From positions 55,966,872-56,030,871 of the forward strand of contig OW121852.1 of assembly GCA_933228895.1 (NCBI GenBank): a stretch of DNA of 64,000 nt, read 5' to 3'. The translations under genes were made by a program, and so were the position numbers. Shown here in pieces: positions 22,801 through 35,429 of the stretch. The stretch's first letter is position 1; each line of letters starts with the position of its first letter. Below the pieces are notes generated by a model. The model saw only the letters and a list, made by a program, of their open reading frames with translations, made no database searches and was not told where the DNA came from. The stretch comes from Platycnemis pennipes (lineage: Eukaryota > Arthropoda > Insecta > Odonata > Platycnemididae).

Positions 22801-25800
22801 AGTTATTTCGGTCCTAATTTGTTTTTTGTGATTAATTTTTCAGAATTTATTTCGATTCCTCTTCTATTTTTTCGAACATGGAGTGTTATTGATACTTTTT
22901 ACGAACTTACTGATTACTTATTGATACTTTTTTTTTATTTATGTGACCCGAGAATCAATACAGTTTAACGAAATTAGTTTTTCACTGCGCAACCTACTAG
23001 GATATTTTCTGCCATGATTGACTCTAAGAGAAGATTTAATGCTATTCTTGCCTAAGTCTTGCCTGACTCCGTTCGAAAATTAGAATACATTTTATTATTT
23101 AGAGACGTATTTCGAGATATAATGATCAGAAAGAATAAAAACATTCCAAAACCTCCAAATTCTTTTATTAGAATTCTTATATTAGTCTGCACATTTTTAA
23201 TTAATTTAATTTCAAGCATTAAATATTTTTGAAAGGCTGATGCTGTATTTCTCGGACACTTTTTCTTCAATCAAGCCTTTGAAATGGCTGCTATTACCTA
23301 TTGATTCACTACTGCCCACTCCATAATACATACACCATTGACTTTTCTTCCTATCTTGCGTACATACATTTATGATAGTAAGATCGATATTGAGTTAGTT
23401 GCCTTTGAAATACAGCACAACGCTTTTATTTTTTCTCTCTTTACAATTATTCCACCAGCTAAAATATTGAATTCCGCTTTCCTCCCCCTTTACTCGTAAT
23501 ATACATTTCTACTTGCGTCACGTGCCACGCGTAGTTTTTGCGTTTTATTCTCCAGTTCCCTTCGGAAACTGCCGATATTGAAGCTTACTCGAGTGGTTTC
23601 ATTTCAAAGGCTTTTAATTTTGTTCGCCTCGAGGGCAAATGCAGCCGACTACGCTCTATGGGGCCGCCGAGATTCTATTCATTCGTCACCCGACAACGGT
23701 GTAATTTAGGAAAACTAAAATTTCCTATTTTTAATGCATTCTAAATTCAGGTGACAATATTATTTTTATTATGATGGGAAGTTTAATGGAATCACTAGTG
23801 TCGTGGCTTTTATTATTTATGTTGCAATACAATTAGGAGTAAAAAACTAAATTTGTTAATAAAATTCATGACGTAAATATCATTAATATTATTCGGTATG
23901 GACAATCGCTAAGAGAGATCTATATAGGCCATACGAGGTTGCCATCTAAGCAATGATTTAAAGCATAATTAAGAAAAATGACTTGAGTTACATGAAAATT
24001 ACCCAAAATAAGCATGTTTTATCCAAGCCAGTGATATCATGCGACTAATTGCCGTCTCAAGCTAAACGACTCAAGAGTCACTTTCTTAATTAAACATATT
24101 CTCATTATTCGAGGAACAAGATTTATTTAAACGATGTGCTTCTTTCAGATACAACTTTAGCTTACAATTAGTGATTTGTATATATTTATCTCATTTAAGA
24201 CTTGATTAAACTGTCTCCTAATTAGTAGGCATAACAGTAGAGTCGTTTACACGACCTGCTGCCTACTGCATTAGTATTAAATCAGTATATTTTTATTATT
24301 TCATGGTAATTTATATTTGATGAGCCACCGATGATACGATACTTTCTCTAAGTATTGAAGAGTATATTTCTTTAGAATTTCCTCAGTACTAATATCATTA
24401 TTGTATGCATGCTTCATAGTTTTATATGTTTAGACGGTCGTAATTAATTGGCCCAAAATATATGACATAATTTTGTGCCAATATTGAAGCGGTGTTTCAT
24501 TTCTTCTGGTTCTAATTGTGGACACGTTGCCTCTTTCTAGGCAAAGTAACGACCTTTTTTCATTTTACGGAAGTTTCATTCTTTTATTGTTCCCATTTCA
24601 TTTTCCTATTAAAGCCGTAGATGAAAAAAATATTTCCTGAGGGCCAATTTATCCTTAAAAATACTGAGAGCCAATTTATCCTTTGACTCTCTGCACTGAG
24701 GTTAATTCACGTATGAATGATCGTAATTGACAAAATTATGATCACGGAACCAAACGAAGGATCGAAATTGCACCCTGAAAAGGTAATTTACAAACTTTTA
24801 TCCATACTCGTTGTTGGTGTCGGCTCAAACTCGTTCTTTATATTCCAGTGCGTGAAAGTTGGAAATCTCATTTTTATTGGATGTTTGGATTGAAGTGAAG
24901 ATTGAAAAATACGAGTTTTGTTGATATTTAGTGCAAAACTCTGGATACACAGTGTGATAATTAACGCTCTATATCTTTTCCACGGTGAGAAAATTCACTT
25001 TAACCGTTGTGTTGCAGCAATTTTGATCAACAGCCATTATCATTCGGAAGGAATTGTGTGCAACATAATAATTCACCGCGCTACTGTACGTATGTTTAGC
25101 AAGCATCTCTCAATCTTAATGCTATTTCGTCATCACCGTAAAGAATATCTTTGCATGTGAATAAGACATACATTAATTTTCTAGGAATCGCACTGCGTAC
25201 ATTACAATTTCTTAAATTCTACACAAATCTCATAAGCAATATTAAATTTGCTGGATCGTTTTTTCGTCAATTGTAGAAAAGATAAAAATTCACTTCTTTA
25301 TTACGTTGAATGCGTTTTAGCCCATGCATTAACATTTTCTAGCTAACTTAGCATATTACTTTCAGTATATTCATTTACACGCATACAAAAAATTATATTG
25401 GAACTATTTGAGAATCCTTCTTCGAAGAATAATAGAAATAAAACATTGGCATGTCAACAGTAAGTGTTATATCAATGGTGAAACATCGACGATTTATTGA
25501 AATTACTAATTTTCCTTCGCCCCTAAATAAAGAGAATTGCTGTTAAATATCATTATAAAATTTAATGGTGATGATCATTTGAAACTGCACATATTTGTTG
25601 GCTAAGATAAAATACATTGACTTTCTCAGTGAATATTTTATCTCATTTCATGTAATATGACCATCATAATTCCCGTGCGACGCCAATATTGTTACTAAGA
25701 AATTTCCGTAGCCATCTTATAAGATTCTTCTTCTAAAGAAGTGTCGCCGTCAAAATGCTGCGAAATGTCTCCATCGTTTTAATTTTATTTGTAAATAGAC

Positions 25801-26490
25801 CAAGTCATATCCTCTTACCAGTTGTCTTTTTCTATACGTATTTAATTATCAAGATTAGAAACTGAAAGCAATGACAGAAACGTCGTCTGTACTAATTCGA
25901 TGCGATCAATGGAGTTGGCTGATTTTGGCCTAGAGTTCACTTAGCTTTTGCTGGCTTAAGAATGCCTTCATATATCCGTTCCTCTTCTATGATTCCCTCA
26001 TTCATTTACCGCGGAGATTTTTTTTTGAAAATGATGGCTTGAAACTTCCGCATTTTTCTTAAATTTTCCTTTCGAGAAAAGCTGTAGTATCGTGCCTATT
26101 TAAAATAGGGTTTTGAAAAAAAAACTAGATGACGCCAAAAGTTTTAGATCATTCACAGACATTTAGTGTATTTTACCACTGTTTTACTTAAAATCCCGAA
26201 TTAAGGAATTGAGCAGTAAGTGAGTTAATGAACCCCGATTTCTGCTTCGCAGTAGATATTTAATCAGTAATAAGAGATCATCTGTAACGAAATTTGCATC
26301 TAGAAGTAGTATGTGTGACCGTGAATGTACTGAATATTTTTGTTTGTGTGTTTGCCCATGGTCAAGCTAATTCACCTTTTTATTTCATGATTAAATCCCA
26401 GAAGTGGGCGATTGGCTGAGGCTTAACGCCAAAAACGTTGAAATTTTCCGGCATATGATACATATTCGAAAATCATGAGCTAATATCATT
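19831..26490. other. Long unassigned AT-rich stretch
   Basis: No gene, RNA or clear repeat is supportable over about 6.7 kb. A tRNA-like T-arm (GGTCCCGTTTCGATTCC) sits near 21410 and could be a SINE scrap. A short imperfect duplication of GCCAATTTATCCTT occurs at about 24642 and 24671. Open frames are short and lack domains. It is compatible with intron or intergenic DNA. Confidence 0.55.
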
Positions 26491-26494
26491 TGTA

Positions 26495-26522
26495 CTAGGT
26501 AACCCGTGCGAAAATTTCGCAC
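26495..26522 (-). mobile_element. Helitron 3' terminus
   Basis: Read on the minus strand, a perfect short palindrome (GTGCGAAA-A/T-TTTCGCAC, 26506-26522) is followed 7 bases later by CTAG (26495-26498) and then T. A subterminal hairpin ahead of CTRR, with insertion 5' to T, is the defining 3' end of Helitrons. The orientation agrees with the minus-strand helicase relic just upstream. This end would act as the rolling-circle termination signal. Confidence 0.85.
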
Positions 26523-26765
26523 TTTCACGCTATCAGGGAATAAGTATGTTAAGGAAACGGTGTAATTGGGTTTTAAATAGAGAAGAAGATGTATCATAAA
26601 GTACTTTCTTTACACTTGTTTTCTTGCAAAAAATATACAAAACATATGAATTATATATCATGAATATGAATACATAAACATATGAATTATCATATACCAC
26701 AGGCAAGAGAGTTTGGTAACAGTAGGAACAATCATCACGTCTGTTACTGAATAATGGCACGCAAT

Positions 26766-27705
26766 TTACAAAACTTCTTTAAAGACAATATTAGAAGTAA
26801 CAATGTTGTCGTCTGTAACTTTTTGGTTATGAGTTTCTTTAGCACAGACATAAATATCACGGAAAGTGCGAACCCTAGAAAATGCTACATACAACTGTCC
26901 ATGCGAAAAAAAACGGGTTCTGGCAAGTACGATCCGGCTCTCTGAAGAGTCTGACCCTGTGCTTTACTAATTGTCATTGCAAAGGCCTCTTAGGTTGGGA
27001 ATTGTTTTCTTGTCATTTGGAAAGGCATGGTCGGATCCGAAGGGGTGAGTTTAATTCTCGGAATTATGACTGTTCTACCCGAGTCAATTAATTTAGCAGT
27101 GTTGTGCATTCGCTTAAATTAGTAATTATTAACCTGGCCTCGTTAATCAACCCTTGCTTGGCGTTGAGGTTGCGGATCAACATTACTATGGCATTTTTCT
27201 TTACCAACAACTTATGAGGTGGGAGACCTGAGGATTTAATGAATTCAAGAATTCCATAGGGTATAACTGTGCGGTATCTGTCTCTTGGCACTGTACAGAG
27301 TCTGAACTGAGGTATACTTTTTGCTCTTCAGACAAAAGATTAGTTACAATGTATACGTTGATGGTATTGCAATCGTCATTTTTGGGGCAGAGAATGGCTG
27401 TTGAGTAAAACTGGGATACATTGTGTTCGTTGATGCCGTCTGCATTGAAAACATTGGTGATGATGTTGCTGTAATCGCAGTAGCAATGTTTTGGAATGTT
27501 GATGGCAAGTCGAGTGAAATCAAAAAGTTTTAATTGCATTGGCTTACCAGACGACCAGATCACCCATGTACAATCACTATGTGTATTTCGTACTATTTTC
27601 ATTTCAAACCTTTTTTTGAAGTTTAGAATAAAAGAAATGTGTGGAGTCGATATACCTCGAGCGAGTAATCGACATGGAAAAATCGAAACTTTTAAGTCAA
27701 ATTAA
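26766..27705 (-). pseudogene. Helitron Pif1-like helicase, C-terminal half, decayed
   Basis: Minus-strand translation gives the Pif1-family (SF1B) helicase order: ILCPKNDDCNTIN, then YPMEFLNSLNP, SGLPPHKLLVKKNAIVMLIRNLN, GLINEARLIITNL, VIIPRI, AFAMTISKAQGQTL (motif V region), SHGQLYVAFSRV (motif VI), ending at the stop at 26766. At least three frame changes (near 27230, 27100 and 26910) and an in-frame stop inside the FPT-EAF stretch show it is inactive. The Walker A region and the Rep/HUH endonuclease half are missing or not recognisable upstream of 27705. In an active Helitron this helicase unwinds donor DNA during rolling-circle transposition. The position beside the 3' terminus at 26495 confirms a Helitron rather than a cellular PIF1. 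Confidence 0.9.
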
Positions 27706-28480
27706 TAAGTAAATAGTGAAATTTGAGATTGAGATTGTATTTTTCGTCAGAAGCCGGTGATTCACCGTTTAAAATGATACCTCATTTGTCACTGTAGGTG
27801 CAGTATTAACGGAACATATACGGAATGACAGAAAAAGACCTTTCTGTAATAATATATATGATTAGTGTTCCTCAATTATGGGCTCTTTCCGACATATATA
27901 AAATAACATATTCCTAATTTTTTTCACAGGCACCAGGAAACACCTACCAGTTGCATGATTTTAATCTTAAGCTTCGCATAATTGCCATGGATTATAATTC
28001 CATCAAAATTACTTATTTTATTTGACTTCCAGGTCCGCTTACCAAACTTTTCCATCACTGTTTCACACCTCAGAACACAATCGCCCGTAATAAATTTTCC
28101 ATCTCCTCAATCTCAAAAATTCTTCATTCAACTTTATCAATTTTCCATAACACGGTCTACTGTTTTCGCTTCCTTTCGTTTCATTCCACCCGTCATATCT
28201 TCTGCATCGTTCTCCGCTCCCATATTTACTTAACATATTGCAGACCGGACATTTTTTTCGTATCTTTCCTCAGTGGCCGTGCATTTTCTCCAACTTTTTT
28301 TGCACACAGCTATTACATTATTCATCTCTCATCAACTTAATAAAACATCTGGCTTGAAGATTCAACATTTGTGAAATAAAGCCAGGAGCTTCATGGTTAA
28401 TTAATAATTTGGAAGGCATATACAAATTATTTTATTCAAAACTGCATCTGCAATACAATTGATAAGTACATGTAAAAGGT
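27706..28480. other. Unassigned DNA, possibly Helitron 5' remains
   Basis: No Rep domain or 5'-TC end could be recognised. The frame at 27982-28233 is pyrimidine-driven and not convincing. Confidence 0.45.
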
Positions 28481-28485
28481 GTAAA

Positions 28486-28544
28486 CACGAGTATACTCGT
28501 GACCCATCCTTAACAGATGGCACGCAAATAACGAGTTAACTCGT
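28486..28544. repeat. Pair of short CACGAG palindromes
   Basis: CACGAGTATACTCGTG (28486-28501) and ACGAGTTAACTCGT (28531-28544) are perfect palindromes sharing the CGAGT half-site, with 29 bases between them. They may be a protein-binding pair or the footprint of a small transposon; function is unknown. Confidence 0.7.
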
Positions 28545-29529
28545 GGACAATTTTTAGTTAATTATTCCCCATCCACAATTGTGTTCAAAACTTTATTGTG
28601 GCATTTTCACTGTTTTTTTACACAAAATGGAATGAAATTCCATGCGTATATCACCAGAAATCTTAAATGTATAGTGAGCTGAATTTTTCATGCTGGTCTG
28701 TAAAAGTTGGTTGTTGAAGTCCTTCATAATTCTCTTATTCAATCCTCTAAACCTTCAAATCTCTCATAAATTACTGTTGTGAGCTCTTAGAAGTTAAAGA
28801 TATAGTTAGATGAAGTTATGACCCATTTACTAAATAGAAAAGGGATACGTAGACAATATATTTAAAATTCAAAGCGACATAACAATTTCCTATTCATGTG
28901 AACATAAAACGGCAGGATATATATTTCTTGGAAACAAAACGTTAAAAACCAGTAATTGATTAACATGAATTTGTAGAATCCAGTTAATTGAATTTTGATG
29001 GAGACCATTATCATACTGGACATTGAAATTATTGGTAGCTAATTCTCCAGTAAGACAATGGAGAATATAATTATCCATCGTTTATGTTGAATATAGCGGA
29101 CAACACCCGGTGAATGTTATACTTTAACCTCGTGGTGGTTAAAATGATAAATCTAATTTATTTTTTGGACTCTTTTCGTGATAATAATGGCTATAATTAT
29201 GATTTCATTTCCATAGATTAATGGAAAAGGAAAGTGATGGACTCCGTTGATTTCAAATGAAAATTGGATTGGAAAGGAACAACAATTTTTCAACCACATC
29301 TGTGGCAAATATTTATCTTGATTTTAGATGATAAATAATAATGCTCTTTATAGTTCTTCACTGTTAGTTACAGTTCGTGAAAAATGGATGCATTTGATGC
29401 TTTTGATGTCGCCTATAAGCTTATGTTCCGTGATTTTCGTCTCGCAGCCAAAGGCAGATTATGATGACTTGATACTACTATACTATCTCCATCTAACGCT
29501 TGATGCTGTACTATTTCTTTCTTTGGCCT
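28545..29529. other. Unassigned AT-rich DNA
   Basis: I see no feature here. Confidence 0.55.
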
Positions 29530-29780
29530 AGCTTCCCGTCATTCCATTTAATATTCTTGAGATTTCCTGGCGTCTTTCTGTCTTCAAATTCCTATTTCTA
29601 ATTTTCTCCGTCAATCTCCCCACTCTTATTCGGTGGATCTAGTATTTCTCTTCATGCCCTATGATTTTTTCCGTATCCTCTATAAAGCTCATGTCTCTGA
29701 GGTCCAGATTTTTGGGTACGAGTAAGCTAACTTTAACATTATTGCGACCCATGTAATTTCTTATAAGATCCCTATCTCTC
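29530..29780 (-). pseudogene. Possible degraded coding relic
   Basis: On the minus strand a frame of about 80 codons is open except for one stop. It is rich in Arg, Lys and Glu, with GRNNVKVSLLVPKNLDLRD near its start. I do not recognise a family. The composition and the repeat-rich setting would fit a retrotransposon ORF remnant, but this is weak. Confidence 0.2.
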
Positions 29781-30119
29781 CTGCTGGCACACATCTTTTC
29801 GACTCACTCAATGCTTCATGTTCAATCTATGAACGTTTTTGCTCAGAGTATTAAAATGGTTTCATTCGTGATTAAACATTATCGTCTTTTGAATTTTTTG
29901 CCTTACCCAAGATGTGGTTCTGATTAATCTTTAATGTATTCGTCGATATTAATCAAATTTGTGTCGCATTATTAATAAAATTCACAGAGTATTGTACAAC
30001 TGTAAATTGAATTTATCTGTAGTCATTTTATACTTGACACGTGCATTTAAGTTCAAAAAAAGGTCAAATCAATTGTGTTATTTGAAATCACCGCAGATGT
30101 ACGTGAATTCACCGTGAGA

Positions 30120-30389
30120 ACAGTTACTTCGTTGTCTCACAGCATTCAAAACATGTCAAGGGAATTGGCGCAGACGTGACCGAGGGTTTCGGTCTCGCAG
30201 TTTGTACACATTGTTGCCGCGATAAATAAATTGTCTCGCATCCGAGAGCGACCAATTTTGCTCGTGTTCCACCCACGATGTTTTATATTTTCATCTTGAT
30301 TCTCAATCCATGTTCGTTTTTAATTCATACCCAGTCGACGATTGCCTTTGTTTGACAGGATCCACACCGTGAGACAACGGTTCGACTGT
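30120..30389. mobile_element. Possible MITE with about 21-bp inverted ends
   Basis: ACAGTTACTTCGTTGTCTCAC (the T at position 21-3 aside, 16 of 21 positions match) pairs with the complement of 30369-30389, and the innermost 11 bp (CGTTGTCTCAC) are exact. The enclosed 230 bp is non-coding with moderate GC. A further CACCGTGAGA motif occurs just outside the left end and again inside the right end. No clear target duplication was seen. Confidence 0.4.
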
Positions 30390-30695
30390 GGGGAGAGAAA
30401 AACCTCTTTCATTTGATATCGCCATACGCTTGGAAGAGTGACCTCTTTAACTATCCGCTGGGGTAAAATGCGCGATTCATTGCGGACTTACACAAGTGGG
30501 AAATGATGAACGAATGATTGTGCCTCAAATGCCTGTCGTCGTCCATTTTACACTTTTTTTTCATTTTTCCGTGATCTGATATTTTTCATTTTCTTTATTA
30601 TACCTGCTTTTATTTATTTTTACGCATATTTCCGATCATAAACTCAGCATGTTAACACCAGTTTTGTTAAATCAATCCTTTTCTAAGATTTTCTA

Positions 30696-30752
30696 GTCTT
30701 CGGACATTTTCAATTAAGCCAAGTTAGAAGCTCTCATTAGTTCATCTTTTCT
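30696..30752 (+). repeat. Fragment related to the repeat at 16163-16220
   Basis: The block CTTCGGACATTTTCAATTAA-GCC and the following CTCATTAGTTCATC match the flank of the inverted-repeat element at 15941-16175. A dispersed repeat family is therefore present at both places. Confidence 0.65.
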
Positions 30753-33330
30753 AAGAGTCATTTATGTCATGCAATTTTTCATTAAATGATTGAGATAAAT
30801 TTTAAGTTCAAAGTTTTACTTGCCCAAAGCATATTTTTATGACCTAATTTCATGATTACTTTTACGTTTTGAGAGTAAATATCGTTAAGTTTGTAATGCA
30901 ATTACCAAAATAATCTCTTACCCTTTGGATTCTTGTAGCTTTTGGATGTAAGAGAGAAATGTTCTTTCCGTATTTCTGTTGTACTGAAGATAAAATATTT
31001 GAAAGATTTTACATATGTCGTTTGTTGCACGGTAGCCCAATTCAAATATCATATTATTACGCTCGTAGACCCATTAAGGACGAAAGAGATTACAATTGGA
31101 AGTGTAATGTTTTTAAGGCGTAGTTTCTGTGCATTTTGACAATGATATGCTCTAGTTTATGTGCCACAGAGAGTAATAAGCATGCTAAAAATGGTCGCGT
31201 ATTGATTTTAATCTCGGAATTCGAATCCATGGGTGCGAGGATTGACTCTTCTGCAAATGGACTTTAAATCTACTTCTGACTTGCACCCTCCCAGCAAACA
31301 CAAGGGTCTATGACAGTGGGAGACAATACCAGACATGCACTATTAGCGAGTAAACTATAAAATTCCAAGTGATGATACTGTTATTTCGGAAGTGTAATAT
31401 TTTAAGGATAGAGGTCATCAATCTTTATCATACTTAGTCAAAGACTTGCATGTTTAAATATTTGCAGTGGATATCAACCTCACTTTTCAAAAGACCGACG
31501 CATCAAAATATAGGCTAACGGAGCCATAACACTGTACATACTGTATTTACAGGCTGTATCTCATGCTAGAAGAATAATCAACTTCTTCTAAATTGTAGAA
31601 AAAGTTTCGATGCTGTATCTAACAAAATGAAATTGTTATATTTATTGAAGTTATGTATTCTGTGATATAACCCCTGTGGCAATACGTTCATTGCTGCAAT
31701 TGCAAAAGCATAGCCTAATTCGTGATTTAAGTTCCTCAATACATTAACTGGCACTCGACCATTGGCTCATATTTTTTGCCTGACGCAATCTTTGTCACAA
31801 GTATTTTGCTGATACTCCATTGCACACACTTCGACAATTCTTGTGCTGTCTATCCTTATCCACGTTATCATCATCCTACCGCCCATCCTCAGTCATTACA
31901 GATACTTGAAAGTGTATACAGTCCTACAGTATATTCTTTCCAACTCATAAAATTCCATCTGCGTTACCTACTTAGTATATTTGAAAATTGAATTTCCAAG
32001 AGCTGCTTTTAAACAGAATGCTTCGGGCTCTGTTGTCATCCATGTTTGTTTTTTTCCAAATTCTGGAATTTAGTAGGTTGAACAATTGTAAAACAGAAAA
32101 GTTTTTCAAGAATTTCTTTGTTGACATGAATTGAAAGAGACTTTGATTGCGCCGCTAATTATGCCAAAGTTATATCAGATGAATGTAGCCCGAATCAAAT
32201 ACACGAGAAATTTATCGAGGTTAACAAACTCTTCCAAATCAGTCATCACCTTTGATTTGGTAAATTTTAAAGAAATTTAAAAAATACTTAGGTTATATGA
32301 AAATTACTTTTTGGATCAGTGATGTATATCATTAATTTCTTTACGTTAAGTGGCTAAAATATCGTTACTCTAGAAATTTTATGTCATTCAAAACTCCATT
32401 ATTATGCGCTGAAAGAGTACTTGTCGAGTTATTTGCGGTCATAGGAACAACAACTCAACAACAACAAAACCAACCTTCACCAAAAATTGCAATCATAAGG
32501 GAATGGAAGGAAATTTATAGCCTCTCTAGTGGACTTCGCCGTTCATCATTCTCACTAGAATTTCAACTACACCTGAATGTTTTATTATCAATATCTATAT
32601 GATCAACTCGTGAAAAGCCCAGACTTCTATTTACCTGTTTCTCCTCGCTTCCTGCCGAGTGCGTTTTATTAAGTCAGTAGCACCCTGGAGGCCATCGCCA
32701 TAAATGTAGCGCTACATAAAGCACGAGTGAGTTTTAACAGCGCCATTTTAATCGATTTCTAGGACTCCGCAGAGGAACAGACACTAACATTAGCGTATCA
32801 AGGGAAGTGTAATCAAGTTAGCCTTTCTTTTTGAGTATATAGCCCTTCTTTTTGAACGTGGACACATATGCATGCTATGTACTGGAGGGAAAGGATCGGA
32901 GCATGTTTATTTCGTTTGTGATAACCATTTATTTTAGAATGAATGAAATATTAATGATTTGAATCAAACGACTCCTATAGTATCGAGGCTGACATGAGTA
33001 CTCCAGATTGTTCTTGGTGTTCCAGTAGTTTCAAAAATCTTAGAAATAGGTGTAAATAAGGAATGTCCTTGGCGATAAAATATATTCACAACGCTGTTTT
33101 ATTGAGCGGTACTTTTTAAATTCAATTGATCATGGTTGACCTTGACCCTGACCCCAATTGTTTGATTTTTTCACGGACACAGGGTGTGAGCATGTTACGC
33201 AGTGATTTCATTCAAACACGATGGATAATGCCACATCCTTCAGAAGCGAAGCTCCCAAAATCATTGCGGACGGTATGAGATAAAATTTCCCCGCAAACCG
33301 CTTCGTGAAAGTCGACATTTTAGCGTTTAT
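30753..33330. other. Unassigned AT-rich DNA
   Basis: No feature is supportable. Short frames at 30942, 31776 and 32381 have no domains. Confidence 0.55.
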
Positions 33331-33790
33331 AACGAGCGAAGTATTTGGAGTGAGCGTTTAAATTCGATATCTGCGACTGGGGAGAGAGAGGGCTGTTTGC
33401 ATTTTCTGATGGACCCTTTGATCTCTCCTTCCGCTCGCGAAAGAGTTCTGTTTGCGGACCACCCGTCGTTATAATTGACTGCGACGGATTTCGCCACCCC
33501 GGGATAAGCGTCGGCTGAATATGAGAGCGGTGGGAAAACGCAACGCGCGTTGGACCACCACCGTCCCGACACCTCTCTTCTTTGAGCCTCCTGCTGGACG
33601 ATAACGCCTGGCATTAATTTACGGCGATGGCGTAAAATCCACCCGTATACAAAAATCCCCCCTGATTGGTCTGGGTTTATGAGATATAGTTCGGGGATGC
33701 CGGACGCTACAAAATGCTCCGGAGGTTCGAAGTCAGCGGAAATGACGTGCGCCCCATCCACCAGACACGCAGGGCATCTAAATTTAAAAA
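33331..33790. other. GC-enriched patch with one longer minus frame
   Basis: A minus-strand frame of 144 codons (33327-33761) spans a locally GC-rich, CpG-containing patch. It has no recognisable domain, signal peptide or repeat. A single-exon host gene is possible but unsupported. Confidence 0.3.
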
Positions 33791-33954
33791 AATCACCCGC
33801 TGACAGATGGTTTATTTTCAGAAAACAGAACTACACTTACGACAGGAGCGTAAAACGCTGGAATTGCTTCCTCTGAGGAAAAAATATCGATTGTCCGAAC
33901 AAATATCGGAATAGAAAGGAGATTTGTAAATACCTCGGAGAGAGTGATGAGACT

Positions 33955-34135
33955 AGACTCTAGGGTGAATGAGGAAAATGAATTGAAAATTGAAGCCTTT
34001 GAAATGCATTGCTGCAGAAGATTAGAAAGGTGGCCATGAGCGCTTAAATTGAGAAGAGGCCAATAGGACAGAGAGTGAAAGAGAGAAAGTAATAGAGTTT
34101 GGTGAAAAAGAGAAGAAGGTATGCTCGAAAAATGC
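33955..34135 (+). pseudogene. Non-LTR retrotransposon tail relic
   Basis: The peptide LKIEAFEMHCCRRLERW is recognisably the LEAFEMWCYRRM block of the copy at 16296-16710. In another frame a RV..R.....KKRRRYARKM-like stretch follows, corresponding to the VTNEEVLRRV and KRRW region. Stops and frameshifts are numerous. Confidence 0.65.
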
Positions 34136-34322
34136 TTTCAGAAATAACCACGTTATCGCCGTTTACAATTCAGTCATAACTCTCTATTTGTAAGTAACAA
34201 GTGACGAGGAACTGGTGGATAGTCGAAAGAGAAATTAGCGTCAGCAGTTAGTACTAGTTACTTGTAGTACTGCTTAGAGCATTTTAGTCGTGTGGTAAAT
34301 CGGAAGTGGTAGGAATTTTTCA

Positions 34323-34558
34323 GGGTACGGAGGAATGGAGGAGAGAAACTCCGCGTCAGCATCAATCTGCTCTTAACGAAAAACACCAAGGATTCCAACG
34401 TTTCGCGTCCCACCTGAAGGACAGAGTACTGAACTTGAAGTGCTCTCCATACAGCACTTAGGTAGTGCCTGTTTACTGATGTGAAATATCAGCAACTGCC
34501 GGGATTACAACCCGGCACCTCAGGGTGAGAGGCCTAATCACTACACCAACATAATCCC
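34323..34558 (-). mobile_element. tRNA-derived SINE (family A), minus copy
   Basis: Read on the minus strand, it has a head ending in a T-arm-like GCCGGGTTGTAATCCCGG and then CAGTAAACAGGCACTACC. It continues with GAGAGCACTTCAAGTTCAG, TACTCTGTCC, a GGGACG block, CTTAAGAGC-like sequence (as TCGTTAAGAGCAGA) and the TCCTCCATTCCTCC end. All domains of the family are present, so it is close to full length. Confidence 0.88.
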
Positions 34559-34599
34559 TGGGAAATCAGAGATAGGATATCTGAAACGCCTTTCATAGA

Positions 34600-35400
34600 T
34601 CTCGTATGCACTGTATCATTTCCCTTTCATTTCACCTTACTTCCTATTTCCCTTCATGACTTCCAAAATTCCTCTTTTCTGTTACCCTTTTCTTACCCTA
34701 AAATCTTCCTCGGATTGTGTCCTTTAGCATTACATCACCCATCGATTCCCCCTCCATCCATTTTCTTGAATTTCCTCCGTCTTTTCCCTCCCTTTCGAAT
34801 AATAAGAACTTCTCCTCTTGTTTACCGTCAATTAAATTGGGAAGAAACTTAGAGAGAAAAAGGAACATTAGGCGATCGACTATGAGGACACATGAGGAAG
34901 GGTTGAGGTAGGATGCCGTAAAAATATGAAAATATTGACAGAAAAAAGAGGTAGATGGAAAATGAAATGGTGGGGAGAATAATCGTGGGTGTGCCGACCA
35001 AACGAAAGATTGATGACAAGAAGACGAAGATGTAAATAGCATTTCCGCAAACATATGCCGCATCTTCTTTTATTTGGAAGGAGATTCCTGATCCCCGGTG
35101 CCATCGTTCGGGCATGCTCACTGGATGCGTGGGGTTATATTTTATTGCGACGGGCATACGTGTGCGACATTCGCCGTGCCGTTTTAACTTTCAATTGGCA
35201 TTCTGTTTAACTAACGGATGACGTCGAGCAACGTAGGCGCTTTGCTTCCTCCATCGACAAACGGCTGATGTACAGCGGAAATAAAGTTCCATTTTTTTAA
35301 AACTTATCACTGTAGTCCAGTTAAAAATTATCCCTCCGTTACTTTTTCCCCTTGAATATTCATGAATCTGTGCGGAGCTATCGCATTTTTTCGCCTTCAT
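34600..35400. other. Pyrimidine- and purine-skewed DNA without a called gene
   Basis: Minus-strand frames of 74-121 codons at 34698-35157 overlap each other in different frames, a sign of low stop density and not of coding. No domain is seen. Confidence 0.45.
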
Positions 35401-35416
35401 AAAGGCCCTCACCATA

Positions 35417-35429
35417 CCCCCCCCCCCCC
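35417..35429 (+). repeat. Homopolymer run of 13 C
   Basis: Thirteen C residues follow CCATA and precede GATGAG. The length is subject to sequencing error. Confidence 0.95.

Noticed and set aside
34698..35157. Cluster of minus frames of 74-121 codons
   Set aside because: They overlap in different frames over pyrimidine-rich DNA, and none shows a domain, so stop-codon scarcity is sufficient explanation.
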